Shown in pieces: positions 9,071-17,651 of a DNA stretch of 64,000 nt (positions are counted from its first letter, which is position 1; each line of letters starts with the position of its first letter). Where the stretch lies: NCBI RefSeq assembly GCF_024346055.1, contig NZ_JAGQCH010000010.1:43796-107795 (forward strand), in the 5' to 3' direction. The notes under the pieces are model-generated. The model saw only the letters and a program-made list of their open reading frames with translations. It made no database searches and had not been told where the DNA came from. Both the position numbers and the translations under genes were made by a program. The stretch comes from Cyanobium sp. Cruz CV13-4-11 (GTDB lineage: Bacteria; Cyanobacteriota; Cyanobacteriia; PCC-6307; Cyanobiaceae).

Positions 9071-10158
9071 TGGTGCTCCTTTCCGAGGTGGTCGAACGCC
9101 ACCAGGGCGAACTGGAGCGGCTGCATGGCCCCCAGCTGCTGCCAAGCCACTACCAGGCACTGCAAGCCATGCGGCGCTGCCGCCGCCAGGGCGGCGACCT
9201 GATGGTGCTCCGCTGCAGCGACTGCAGCCACAGCCTCAAGGTTCCCCACTCCTGCGGCCACCGCAGCTGCCCCCACTGCCAGCACACGGACAGCCAGCGC
9301 TGGATCGAGCGGCAGCAGGCCAAGCTGCTGCCGGTGGAGTACTTCCTGATCACCTTCACGGTGCCAGCCGAGCTGCGGGCTCTGTTCTGGAGCCAGCAAC
9401 GCATCACCTACGACCTGCTGCTCAAAACCGCCTGGCAAACGGTGGATTCCTTTGCCCGCAAAGATCCAAAACTGAAAGGAATCACAGGAGCGCATGCGGT
9501 GCTGCACACCCACAGCCGCCGCCTGGACTTCCATCCCCATGTGCACTTGATTGTGCCCGCTGGTGCCATCCACCACCAGCAATCAGCACCAGTACAGGGG
9601 GGAGGAGGTCAGCGAAAATGGCAGTGGAAAGAGAGGGGCTATCTCTTCCCGGCCGCCAACCTGGCCAAGGTGTTCCGCGCCAAATGGCTGGACGGCATGC
9701 GCAGGGCCGGTTTGCGCGTGCAGGCAACGATCCCAAGGGACTGGGTGGTGCATTGCCAATCAGTCGGCAGTGGCCAGAAGGCGCTGGTGTACCTGGGTCG
9801 CTACCTCTACCGCGGTGTGCTCCCCGAGAAAGACATCCTCAGCGATCGCGATGGCCTGATCACCTTTCGCATCCGCGACAACAGCGGTGCGGTGCTGATC
9901 CAGAGCCTGCCTGGCGCAGAGTTCCTGTGGATGCTGCTGCGCCATGTGCTGCCCAAGCGCTTCCGGCGCGCCCGCGACTACGGCCTGCTCCACGGCAACA
10001 GCCAGAAGCTGCTGCAGACAGTGCAACTGCTGCTGCGCGTCGTGCTGCCGGAACCATGGCGACCCCAGCCCAAACCACCGATCCACTGCCCGCACTGCGG
10101 CGGCGTGATGGCGATCATCGCGGTGCGCGTGCGAGAGATCAACCCAGCGCCAGCTTGA
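9070..10158 (+). CDS. IS91 family transposase (HUH rolling-circle type)
   Basis: A rolling-circle transposase. An N-terminal zinc-binding segment (CSDCSHSLKVPHSCGHRSCPHC) is followed by the metal-binding HUH motif HPHVHLIV (about residues 158-165), then the YLGRYLYR motif with the catalytic tyrosine pair, and a C-terminal zinc ribbon (HCPHCGGVM). No break is seen over 362 residues, so it may be active. It starts at the ATG at 9070, overlapping the recombinase stop. Such elements move by one-ended rolling-circle transfer and can carry neighbouring DNA with them, which fits the debris on the left. Confidence 0.9.
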   Translation: MVLLSEVVERHQGELERLHGPQLLPSHYQALQAMRRCRRQGGDLMVLRCSDCSHSLKVPHSCGHRSCPHCQHTDSQRWIERQQAKLLPVEYFLITFTVPAELRALFWSQQRITYDLLLKTAWQTVDSFARKDPKLKGITGAHAVLHTHSRRLDFHPHVHLIVPAGAIHHQQSAPVQGGGGQRKWQWKERGYLFPAANLAKVFRAKWLDGMRRAGLRVQATIPRDWVVHCQSVGSGQKALVYLGRYLYRGVLPEKDILSDRDGLITFRIRDNSGAVLIQSLPGAEFLWMLLRHVLPKRFRRARDYGLLHGNSQKLLQTVQLLLRVVLPEPWRPQPKPPIHCPHCGGVMAIIAVRVREINPAPA

Positions 10159-10412
10159 ATCCATCAACACGCGCAAGCAAATAAGCCGTAGTGAGTAGCA
10201 CCTGCAGACAATGATGGCCCGTTCGCAACCAGAACTGGCCTGCTGGGCTGTCTGCGTGCCTAAACTGGAGAGTGCAACAGCTCAACCGGTTCGTGCTGCC
10301 GTCTGTAGGACATTTCACCTAGGGCAGAAGCCAAAGAAAACCTGAAAAATGGCCTGATTCTTCTGCAGTGGGCCCAGGGCCTCAACGTTGCAGGCTTGTT
10401 CAACTGCGGATA

Positions 10413-10434
10413 AGATCGTGGCTGCGCACGATCT
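10413..10434. repeat. Inverted repeat, 8-bp arms
   Basis: Arms AGATCGTG and CACGATCT around six bases. It could form a hairpin at or near the replication-origin end of the IS91-like element, which typically contains such structures. Its right arm overlaps the first copy of the tandem repeat. Confidence 0.5.
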
Positions 10435-10469
10435 ATCCATATTCGTTGCACGATCTATCCATATTCGTT
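10426..10469. repeat. Perfect 22-bp tandem duplication (two copies)
   Basis: Two back-to-back identical 22-base units (10426-10447 and 10448-10469), each starting GCACGATC and ending TATTCGTT. They lie exactly at the shift from high-GC to low-GC sequence before the amylase gene, so they may mark an integration or slippage event. Two copies without spacers exclude a CRISPR. Confidence 0.85.
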
Positions 10470-10710
10470 AGCTTGTCAAGCTGGAATTTAATGGCTGCTT
10501 AAAGGGCCCGAATCCGGTCAGTGTTGCAAAGCAATATTACCCTTGTTCAATTGAATCTAGTTCTCAACAAAGATGCAGGATCGCATGCGCATGGCAGTGA
10601 GCAGCCCCAAGTATGCAAAAGTCTTGATTTCTGAACATTATTACTGGCTTCCTCTGTCTCAGAGTATCGTTAAAAAATCTTTTCTTGTGGAGCCAACATT
10701 ATGCCTGAGC

Positions 10711-12399
10711 ATGCCGATGGAGTTTTGTTTCAGTTTTTTTCATTGGTTCCTCGATAAAGATGATTCTTTTCAGGCCAATAAACCTTTATGGAGCTTCTTA
10801 AAGGATGAGGCTGATCATCTTCGAGATATTGGCATAGATGCGGTTTGGATTCCACCAGCTTACAAAGGAGCAAGTGGTGACAATAGCAGTGGGTATGATG
10901 TTTATGATCACTTTGATCTGGGGGAGTTTAATGCCAGAGGCTCCAGGAGAACTAAGTATGGCGAAATAGAGCAGCTACATGATGCCATCAATGCGCTTCA
11001 TGGATACACAAAAAATGCCTCTGGTGCTTTAGTGCCAGATGGCAACAAAAGATATATCCAAGTTTATGGAGATATTGTCCTCAACCATCGAGCGGGAGGA
11101 TCTGAAAGCGATTTCTGGCAGGCAGTTAGGGTCGAGAAAGAGGACAGAACACGAGAGAGGTGGGAATCAGGTTATGAAAGTGGACTGATTGATATCAAGT
11201 CTTACACAACTTTTGACTTCCCCGAAAGGGCTAATCAGTATTCCGATTTTAAGTGGACATCCCGACACTTTGATAGTGTCGATACTACAGTCAAAATTAG
11301 ACAAGATGGCAATGACTTTATTGAGACAGGAGGGAAAGACGGGAAATATATTTATCGATTTGTGTTTAATGAACCTGGCTATATCCCACAAATAAAAAAC
11401 TTTGAAAAATGGGTCTCTCTGGAAAAAGGGAATTATGACTTCCTTCAAGACTCTGATTTTGACTATGGTCGATTTGATGTTCGAGAGGAGATGAAGCATT
11501 GGGGAACATGGTTTTCAGCCAAAGTTGGCTTAGATGGATTTAGGCTAGATGCTGTAAAGCACATCACTGCTGGTTATGTCCGAGAATGGGTTGGTCATAT
11601 GAGAGCCAAAGCAAATAAGCCTTTCTTTACAGTGGGTGAGTATATCGCTGGTGACACACCTATGCTACACAGCTATCTTACCGAAGTCACAGCTAAGGGT
11701 TCGTATCCTCAGGATATTAGTTTGTTAGATTTTCCTCTACGATTTAAGTTTAAGAGTGCAAGCTGGTCTGGACAGTCATTTGATCTGCGAGAGCTTAACC
11801 AAAATACCTTAATGGCTGAGCAGCCCGCCAAGGCAGTGACATTTGTTGAAAATCATGATTATCAATTTGGCAGAGAACTCGACTCTCATGTCAAGGAATG
11901 GTTTAAACCATTGGCCTATGCTTTTATTTTGCTGAGGGAGCAGGGATATCCTTGCGTTTTCTTCCCAGACTACTATGGCTCTCATGATAAGGATAATCAT
12001 AAAGCTCAGCCCAGTGGCAGAGACTATATCAGCCTGCTTTTAAAGCTTAGGAAGCAATTTGCGTTGGGAGATGAACGTTTCTACGCCCATAGTGACATTG
12101 TTGGTTGGGTTAGAATGGGGGGAGTTTCTAATGCAATAGGAGCAATGGCCGTAACCATGAGCAATTCCTATAGTGCTATCAAAGCAATTAGAATGAATAC
12201 TGGCCGCTTTAATAAGCGGTTCTATCATCTGGCAACCATCAAGCTAGTTGGCAATCAATATGTCATTTCTAGAGCCAACTATGATGTTTTCGGAAGCAAG
12301 TCAGAAGGGTTAATGACCGATCAATATGGATGGGCTGAGTTCGTTGCCGAAGGGGGTTCCGTTACCATCTGGATTGAGGATGGTGTCGGGTTAAGTTGA
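10711..12399 (+). CDS. Alpha-amylase, GH13_5-like, cytoplasmic
   Basis: It hydrolyses alpha-1,4-glucans. The four GH13 regions are visible: DIVLNHRAGG, GFRLDAVKH with the nucleophile Asp, the acid Glu in FTVGEY, and FVENHD. The early block FFHWFLDKDD...ADHLRDIGIDAVWIPPAYKG is typical of liquefying/AmyA-type enzymes. There is no signal peptide. The frame is open from 10573, but those extra 46 codons have no family match, so an ATG at 10711 or 10717 is preferred. GC and codon use are far below the rest of the window, which points to horizontal acquisition. It may act on glycogen inside the cell (inference). Confidence 0.9.
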   Translation: MPMEFCFSFFHWFLDKDDSFQANKPLWSFLKDEADHLRDIGIDAVWIPPAYKGASGDNSSGYDVYDHFDLGEFNARGSRRTKYGEIEQLHDAINALHGYTKNASGALVPDGNKRYIQVYGDIVLNHRAGGSESDFWQAVRVEKEDRTRERWESGYESGLIDIKSYTTFDFPERANQYSDFKWTSRHFDSVDTTVKIRQDGNDFIETGGKDGKYIYRFVFNEPGYIPQIKNFEKWVSLEKGNYDFLQDSDFDYGRFDVREEMKHWGTWFSAKVGLDGFRLDAVKHITAGYVREWVGHMRAKANKPFFTVGEYIAGDTPMLHSYLTEVTAKGSYPQDISLLDFPLRFKFKSASWSGQSFDLRELNQNTLMAEQPAKAVTFVENHDYQFGRELDSHVKEWFKPLAYAFILLREQGYPCVFFPDYYGSHDKDNHKAQPSGRDYISLLLKLRKQFALGDERFYAHSDIVGWVRMGGVSNAIGAMAVTMSNSYSAIKAIRMNTGRFNKRFYHLATIKLVGNQYVISRANYDVFGSKSEGLMTDQYGWAEFVAEGGSVTIWIEDGVGLS

Positions 12400-12436
12400 C
12401 TTAACTTTCTGGCCTGCGAAGTTTCTCTTGCTTTAT

Positions 12437-12565
12437 TCAATCTAACACTTGCTCATCACGCACGCCGCCGAGGGTACTGGCGGAACCGAATAGATGTCCG
12501 CTAACAATGCCATACACCAGAGCCGCAAATAGAGGATAAGCTCGATGTCTCAAGGCCTCTGCGGC
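12437..12565 (-). pseudogene. Possible C-terminal remnant of a membrane protein
   Basis: A minus frame ending at a TGA (12437-12439) reads AEALRHRAYPLFAALVYG, then IVSGHLFGSASTLGG and a short charged tail. It looks like one membrane helix and a protein end rather than random sequence. No start or upstream part exists because the HNH-HIT gene end follows. Family unknown. Confidence 0.25.
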
Positions 12566-12592
12566 CTGGTGATGGCAAGCGTTAGAGCGCAA

Positions 12593-13597
12593 TCAATACT
12601 CCTGCCTCCCCCCAATCCCCCCCCCCCCCCGCACCCCACCCCGCGGCTCCTCGCAATCCCCCTCCCGCCGTGGAATCAGATGCCAATGCGCATGAAACAC
12701 CGTCTGCCCCGCAGGTTCACCTGAATTCAACCCCACATTCCAGCCACTGATCGACGCATCCTGGGCGCTCAGCTGCTCCCGCCGCAGCTTCAGCAGCTCC
12801 ACCACTGCGTTCCATTCCGGCTGGTGCAACGCCAACCCATCGGCACCATGCCGCCGCGGGATCAGGCTGTGCCCAGGCGACACCGGATAGGCATCGGCGA
12901 TGCACAACGCCAGTTCGTTCTCCAGCAGCACCCGGCCGGTGCCCTCCAGCGCGCAGAACGCACAACTGTCCTGGCGATGGGCATAGCTGGCCTGCAGGCC
13001 GCGGAAGTCTGTGGAGTCCGTGTCGCGCTTGCCGGCATTGCAGCGGAAGCAGAGGGCCTGCAGGTTGCTGAGGTCGTCCGAGCCGCCCTGGTTCCTGGGC
13101 ACGATGTGGTCCACCTCCAGGGCCCTTTGATGCTCGTGGGCGCCGCAGCATTCGCAGCGGCCCTTTGCCCGGGTAAGCACCCGGTATTTGATCGAGCCGC
13201 TGATCGGGGTGCGGTGGCGGCTCCTGTGGGCGAACACCTCCTGGCCGCGCTGCTCGCGGAAGGCATCGAGGCGCTGGCGGCACAGCTGCAGCAGCTCGTC
13301 GCGCTCGGCGTCGCTCAGTTCCTCGCCGCCCACAAGGTCGTAGGCGCCTTGGTCGTAGCGGGTGATGCCGTTGCCGGTGAGGACCTTGCCCACCATCCGC
13401 TTGACGCGTTCGGTGTAGTAATCGATCTGGGTCACGTCCTCCCCCAGGATCCGCCGGGCCACGTCCTGCGCGGGGGCTGGGCTGCGCCGACCAAGGAGCT
13501 CCATGAGCATTAGGGGCTGGTAGACGTGGCTCATTCGCATGCGCCTCGCGATGTAGTCGCGCAGGCGCTCGTAGGTGGGGGAGGGGGTTGGGGGCAT
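12593..13597 (-). CDS. HNH endonuclease - HIT domain fusion protein
   Basis: Three parts are visible in about 334 residues. First comes an N-terminal helical domain (YERLRDYIARRMRMSHVYQPLMLMELL). A zinc-type HNH nuclease follows, with CECC, LEVDHIVPRNQGG, LSNLQALC and CNAGKRD. Last is a C-terminal HIT-family nucleotide-binding domain (CAFC, SPGHSLIPRR, and HAHWHLIPRR with the HxHxH catalytic triad). HNH proteins cut DNA; HIT proteins hydrolyse or transfer nucleotidyl groups. The substrate of the fusion is unknown and a defence role is an inference. ATG 13597 is preferred over 13717 because homology starts there. The last codons run through a 14-base C tract (G on the coding strand). A divergent HigBA-like pair starts about 120 nt away. 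Confidence 0.85.
   Translation of the reverse strand: MPPTPSPTYERLRDYIARRMRMSHVYQPLMLMELLGRRSPAPAQDVARRILGEDVTQIDYYTERVKRMVGKVLTGNGITRYDQGAYDLVGGEELSDAERDELLQLCRQRLDAFREQRGQEVFAHRSRHRTPISGSIKYRVLTRAKGRCECCGAHEHQRALEVDHIVPRNQGGSDDLSNLQALCFRCNAGKRDTDSTDFRGLQASYAHRQDSCAFCALEGTGRVLLENELALCIADAYPVSPGHSLIPRRHGADGLALHQPEWNAVVELLKLRREQLSAQDASISGWNVGLNSGEPAGQTVFHAHWHLIPRREGDCEEPRGGVRGGGGIGGRQEY
12617..12630. repeat. C14 homopolymer inside the 3' end of the HNH-HIT gene
   Basis: Fourteen consecutive C on the plus strand encode glycines in the last ~12 codons of the HNH-HIT protein. Slippage here would change only the C-terminal tail after the HIT motif. The tract may be phase-variable or simply neutral. 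Confidence 0.8.
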
Positions 13598-13715
13598 GGG
13601 GAGATCTTGGCGCTGTGGGGGCCAGTGCTGGGGCGGGGTGTGACGGGGGGTGGCACTGGTGGGGGAGAGAAGCATTGACGCGATGCCACGACCTCCACGT
13701 AGCACACGCGCTAAC

Positions 13716-14051
13716 ATGGACAGGTCATTTCGCCTTGCTTACTTCAGTCCTCGCGTTCGCGAGGAGATCGAATCGTGGCCTGTCGACCTGCTGGCCCGTT
13801 GTGATGAACTCCTGGACCTGCTGGAAGACCATGGCCCCCTGCTGGGCTCGCCACACTCCAAGGCCCTCGGCGAGGGCCTATTTGAACTCAGGCCCAAAAG
13901 CCGCAGCGGGACTGGCAGGGCGTTCTTCTGTTATTGCAGTGGCCGCATGATCATCGTGCTCCACGCCTTCATCAAGAAGACGCAGAAAACGCCCCAGCGC
14001 GATCTCACCATTGCCCGGAACCGAATCAAAGAGATCAGGAATCATGGCTGA
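13716..14051 (+). CDS. HigB/RelE-type toxin (Gp49-like)
   Basis: A 111-residue protein of the RelE/HigB superfamily, ribosome-dependent mRNA interferases. Family features are the N-terminal MDRSFRLAYFSPRVREEI, the GLFELRPKSRSGTGRAFFCY strand block and the FIKKTQKTPQRDLTIARNRIKEI helix. The toxin precedes its antitoxin and the two overlap by 8 nt, the usual higBA order. The frame is open to 13650, but ATG 13716 fits the family. Confidence 0.85.
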   Translation: MDRSFRLAYFSPRVREEIESWPVDLLARCDELLDLLEDHGPLLGSPHSKALGEGLFELRPKSRSGTGRAFFCYCSGRMIIVLHAFIKKTQKTPQRDLTIARNRIKEIRNHG

Positions 14052-14352
14052 CATTGCCTACGAACCGCTGATCCGCGACCGCGATAGTGAGCGGAGCCGC
14101 GCCGCGACGATCCCCGGCTATACGGAGGCCAGGCAGGAAGCCGCAGCGGAATTCCGCCTGCTACGCGAGCTTCTTGATGCTCGCAAACGGGCTGGCCTGA
14201 CCCAGGAGGACGTGGCACTGCGCATGGGAACGACCCGCAGCGCCATCAGCCGGCTGGAGGGATCCCGCAAGCACCTTCCCGCGTTGTCAACCCTTCGCCG
14301 CTACGCCGATGCGCTCGGTTGCGATGTGGTGATCCACCTCGTTCCTCGTTAG
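14044..14352 (+). CDS. HigA-like antitoxin (XRE family)
   Basis: A helix-turn-helix antitoxin of 102 residues. The XRE domain occupies the C-terminal half (RAGLTQEDVALRMGTTRSAISRLE, LPALSTLRRYADALG), and the N-terminal half probably wraps the toxin. It starts inside the toxin gene (8-nt overlap), so the pair is translated together. It is expected to repress its own promoter between 13600 and 13716. Confidence 0.87.
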   Translation: MADIAYEPLIRDRDSERSRAATIPGYTEARQEAAAEFRLLRELLDARKRAGLTQEDVALRMGTTRSAISRLEGSRKHLPALSTLRRYADALGCDVVIHLVPR

Positions 14353-14803
14353 AGGAGGGTGGTTGCCATTCCTTTTTGCCGCTCTCGGAAAGCATTGAGG
14401 CGCTGGCTGCGCAGATGCAGCAACTGGTCGCGTTCGGCGTCGCTCAGTTCCTCGCTGGCGGTGGTGGCGGGGACAGCGGTGGCGGTAGTGATGGTGGTGG
14501 CAGCCCCGGCAGCTCAGCACGCCCTGCCCGCGGCCTGCTCTGGCCGCGGGGCATTTAATCGAGGCTGGCTAAAGCAGTCTCAAGCTCTGGCCAGGGCTTC
14601 TGCAACTTTGTGGCGCAGAAAGTGTTGAAAGTTATGTACTCAGAGATCATCACACCTTGATCCGCAAGGATTTTCCCCCATATTCGCCTTCCGAGATGGA
14701 CGGATTTTCGTCAATTCAGACGCATTAAACGCCATAAGCGTAAGTCGTTGCCGCCCTGCCAAAGTGCCTGAAAAAATAATTCCTACGCACGAGTGCGACA
14801 TCG
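14353..14803. other. Gene-free stretch with an HNH gene fragment
   Basis: Apart from the partial duplicate at 14386-14457 I see no supported gene. GC content falls steeply after about 14620, which marks the entry into the lower-GC membrane-protein gene on the minus strand. Its 3' flank (14700-14800) shows no obvious terminator. Confidence 0.6.
14386..14457 (-). repeat. Partial duplicate of the HNH-HIT gene
   Basis: About 72 bases resemble 13256-13327 in the HNH-HIT gene at roughly 85 percent identity by eye. Both share GGCGCTGGC, CAGCA and the exact block CGGCGTCGCTCAGTTCCTCG. The minus-strand reading corresponds to the EELSDAERD segment. It is an isolated scrap, so the HigBA pair sits between a gene and a fragment of its paralogue. 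Confidence 0.75.
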
Positions 14804-16027
14804 CTAGCCAGCAAGATGGGCAACTCCGAGCTTAAAAGACTCATAAAGATAGACAAGATTAAGAGGAAGAAGTATAAGCGCAAGCACATAAACAAGCAAA
14901 GTGATGCTCTTCTTGTGGGCCTCAGGCATGGCGGTTAATCCGTACCCAGCCAGCAATACCATGGCCGGTACATAGTGGGCGGAATACAAGAAAGGACTAT
15001 CCCCATAGAATGAATGAAGAAGAAACTGAAAACCCAAAAAACATGCCAAAGCAATGCTGACAGAATTGTCTCTTCGCGAGAGAGCGGCATAAATTCCATT
15101 AAAGAGCAGCGCCAGCCAAGCCGTCGCTGTACTGATACGCAATAGCGAAATATCACTCCAGCCTGGCAGCGCAAACGTGAATTGCGAATACCTGCCTTCC
15201 CCAATAATTACTGAGGGAGTCAAAGGGGCAACAGGCGCAACAAAAAACTGATAGGCAGTTTCAAACGGTCGAACACTTCTTTTGATGTATGTGCGCTCTT
15301 CACCAAGTTGAAACGGCAAGCCCGCCGAGGGCAGATACGCTTTTTGTACACAGATCAAAAGACTGGTCAATAGCAAAGTCATCCCGCACAACCCTAGAAA
15401 TGCTTTTCTCAGGCCGAAACGTACGAGAGAAGCTATTAAGCCAGCACCCCAGTTCGTGGTTGTCATCGAAAGTGAGCCAACTAAAGCCATTACCCAAACC
15501 TTATGAGACTTAATGTTGTATGCAAGCAGAATAAGAGGCAGTAAAATCGTCACTGCTCCCAGGGGAAAGGTTTCGGGCGTAGACCACCAAAACAGGAAGG
15601 CAGTCGACGAAAGAAATAGCAGGGATATACCAAGCGATGCGAACCTAGAAAGGCCCATCCTGATTGCCAATAAATAGATAAGGATCCACGTCGCACCCGC
15701 AGACATTGACGTGACGAATTGAGCGGCGATACCCTTGGAAAGGCCACCATCAAAACCCATTAACCTGCCGATCCAATATACAGGCCGAGCGACAGGAAGA
15801 ACAATAAGAGAAAACAGCGGATGGACTTTTAGCCTGTAATGATTAGCCAGTGGCTCGGCCATGTCATTTATCACCCTTCCAATATCAGCCCCAAACCACA
15901 AGTTGGGCTCAATCCTGACATTATTAGGGAATACTGCTGACAGCACTCCACTCAATGCGAAGGCAAGAAAGAAGCCCGCAATTAATAGCTTCTTTCTCAT
16001 TACCATGCTTAAAATGCGAATAGCCAT
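14804..16027 (-). CDS. Polytopic membrane protein, GT-C glycosyltransferase-like
   Basis: 407 residues with about ten hydrophobic helices. The first periplasmic loop after helix 1 (VRIEPNLWFGADIGRVINDM) has the acidic residues expected of a GT-C enzyme, which takes sugars from polyprenyl-phosphate donors. The rest alternates helices and short loops (FWWSTPETFPLGAVT, HSFYGDSPFLYSAHYVPAMVLLAGYGL). GC content is clearly lower than in its neighbours, suggesting later acquisition. It lies downstream of the HAD-UPF0104 and UbiA genes on the same strand, so a role in a prenyl-phosphate sugar pathway is plausible. The family call is by topology, not by a decisive motif. Confidence 0.65.
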   Translation of the reverse strand: MAIRILSMVMRKKLLIAGFFLAFALSGVLSAVFPNNVRIEPNLWFGADIGRVINDMAEPLANHYRLKVHPLFSLIVLPVARPVYWIGRLMGFDGGLSKGIAAQFVTSMSAGATWILIYLLAIRMGLSRFASLGISLLFLSSTAFLFWWSTPETFPLGAVTILLPLILLAYNIKSHKVWVMALVGSLSMTTTNWGAGLIASLVRFGLRKAFLGLCGMTLLLTSLLICVQKAYLPSAGLPFQLGEERTYIKRSVRPFETAYQFFVAPVAPLTPSVIIGEGRYSQFTFALPGWSDISLLRISTATAWLALLFNGIYAALSRRDNSVSIALACFLGFQFLLHSFYGDSPFLYSAHYVPAMVLLAGYGLTAMPEAHKKSITLLVYVLALILLPLNLVYLYESFKLGVAHLAG

Positions 16028-16091
16028 TGTGGTAGACCAAGTGGAATGATGTTTAATCCAGTCAACGCCTCAAGTGAGCCTGCTGTCATGA

Positions 16092-17651
16092 TTATCTTTG
16101 TCGCGGCCATAGAAGGCACGCAACTCCCATGGCTGTGGAGAACCAAAGGGTCATTAGCCTGATTAGCAAAGTCGCAGCGGTAGCTATCGATAAAGGTACG
16201 CCCTGCAGAGAAAGCAAGCCTATTGTACTTGCTTCACTGCTTCCTAGCCCACCTGGGAGCAACGTTATTACACCTACTAGGCATGCAAGAGTATGGGCGA
16301 TTATCGCGCCGCCAATATCCACAACTTCAACGCCCATCCCTCGAAGCAGCAGCCAGATGCTCAGCCCTTCCAGGCTCCAAGCCACCGCCCCAATAAAGGT
16401 GGATTGGAGAAGCAACCAAGGTCGCAAGAGCTGCCTCAGCGCCGAAAGCCCCTCGCTGCCGGCACTGGCTAGCCTGGAGGGCAGCAAACTTTTTGCGGCA
16501 ACCTTGAGCTGTCTCTTGGCCCATTGATTCCGCAAAACCAACGAACAAATGAGAACAATAAGTAGTCCAGAACCAATCGGAACCACTAGGGGAACATCGC
16601 CACTAAACAGTAGAGGAAGATTTAGAGATAACAAGACCAGCACAGCTAAGCCGTCAGTGATTCGCTCCACTACTAGTGCCATTAATGTGGGCGGAATTGG
16701 AATCCCGCACTCCTGATTCAATAGAAGCGCGCGCACTGCTTCTCCAGATTTGCCAGGTGTTGCAGTGAATGCATATGAGCCCATCCAGATACGCGCATCA
16801 GCTGAAATCAGCGGTTTTTGGTTTATGGATGCGAGGAGTGATCTCCAGCGGCTATAGCGGACTGCAAATGCCAGAAGCACTAATAGCAATCCCTGGCAAA
16901 TCTGAGGCCACAAGCTTCGCAATAGAGGCAGCAATCGATCACCCTGAATCCAAACTCCTAGCAGCCCATAGCTCAGTAGTGCAATCGCCACGACCAGCAA
17001 TGGTGGCCCAAGAGAGAAAGCCGGATAGGAACAGGGTTCGCTCAGAAAACTGCGATAATGAGGAAAATCAGCAGCCTGGAGAATCTCGCGATCGCCCTTA
17101 CTGTCGCCGTAGGCCTCAATCGAAAGCCCATCCAATGGGCCCAGATGCTGCTCGAGGCGACACACCTTCTCCGGGCCCTTGCAGTTAAGGCTCGCCAACT
17201 TGGGGATCCAGCGCCCGTCGTGTTGCTGCAGTTCGGTGCAGAGCAGCTCTACTCCGAGCCAATCGGCCAAGGGCTGCAAGAGCAGCCGGGGCGAGGCTGA
17301 ACACAGCAGCACCCGGTCACCGCGCTGCTGGTGCCAGCGCAACCGCTGCAGCGCCTCCGGCCGCAGCTGTAATCGCAGCGCGCCCAGCAGCCAATCAGCG
17401 TGCCCCGCAGCTTTAGCACGGTTGGCCGCCTCACACACACCAAAGGCGGCAATGGTCTGCTGCTTGAACCGGCCGGTGCTCACCAGTCGTAACTGCCAGC
17501 CAATCAGCCAGGGCAGAACGGCCACGGCGGCCAGTAGCAGCTGCCCTATGGCTCCCTTGGAGCGGCGGGCGGCCAGCCACAGGCAATCGCCCCGCAGCAA
17601 CGTGCCATCCACATCAAAGACCGCGACCCTGTTGCCCACCGTCTGGCCCAT
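16092..17651 (-). CDS. HAD-IB phosphatase fused to UPF0104 / LPG-synthase-type membrane domain
   Basis: Residues ~1-190 form a HAD-IB hydrolase: nucleophile motif FDVDGTLLRGD, motif II LCSAS, the lysine in NCKGPEKV and motif IV YGDSKGDREIL. Residues ~200-519 carry seven or eight helices of the UPF0104 family (TATPGKSGEAVRALLL, LLPGGLGSSEAS), which includes the lysyl-phosphatidylglycerol flippase domain. Starting at ATG 17651, it overlaps the UbiA stop by one base, so the two are made together. A likely job is removing phosphate from the UbiA product and moving or handling the lipid across the membrane (inference). A frameshift is unlikely because the fusion is continuous. Confidence 0.85.
   Translation of the reverse strand: MGQTVGNRVAVFDVDGTLLRGDCLWLAARRSKGAIGQLLLAAVAVLPWLIGWQLRLVSTGRFKQQTIAAFGVCEAANRAKAAGHADWLLGALRLQLRPEALQRLRWHQQRGDRVLLCSASPRLLLQPLADWLGVELLCTELQQHDGRWIPKLASLNCKGPEKVCRLEQHLGPLDGLSIEAYGDSKGDREILQAADFPHYRSFLSEPCSYPAFSLGPPLLVVAIALLSYGLLGVWIQGDRLLPLLRSLWPQICQGLLLVLLAFAVRYSRWRSLLASINQKPLISADARIWMGSYAFTATPGKSGEAVRALLLNQECGIPIPPTLMALVVERITDGLAVLVLLSLNLPLLFSGDVPLVVPIGSGLLIVLICSLVLRNQWAKRQLKVAAKSLLPSRLASAGSEGLSALRQLLRPWLLLQSTFIGAVAWSLEGLSIWLLLRGMGVEVVDIGGAIIAHTLACLVGVITLLPGGLGSSEASTIGLLSLQGVPLSIATAATLLIRLMTLWFSTAMGVACLLWPRQR

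Larger units (their letters stand above)
8162..10158 (+). mobile_element. IS91-like element, minimal coding unit
   Basis: The recombinase and HUH transposase together define the element. IS91-type elements lack terminal inverted repeats and target duplications, so the exact ends cannot be set by eye. The ten bases GTTCAACTGC occur on both sides of the unit (6976-6985 and 10398-10407). IS91 elements favour GTTC/CTTG targets, so these sites are candidates for its borders, but this may be chance. Confidence 0.65.
10159..10572. other. Gene-free stretch between IS91 transposase and amylase
   Basis: This holds the presumed oriIS end of the element, a short inverted repeat, a 22-bp tandem duplication and an AT-rich lead-in to the amylase frame. 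Composition drops sharply to low GC near 10470, marking the edge of an inserted segment. I see no credible gene. Confidence 0.6.

Noticed and set aside
10426..10469. Tandem repeat considered as a CRISPR array
   Set aside because: Two directly adjacent copies without any spacer and no cas genes in the window.
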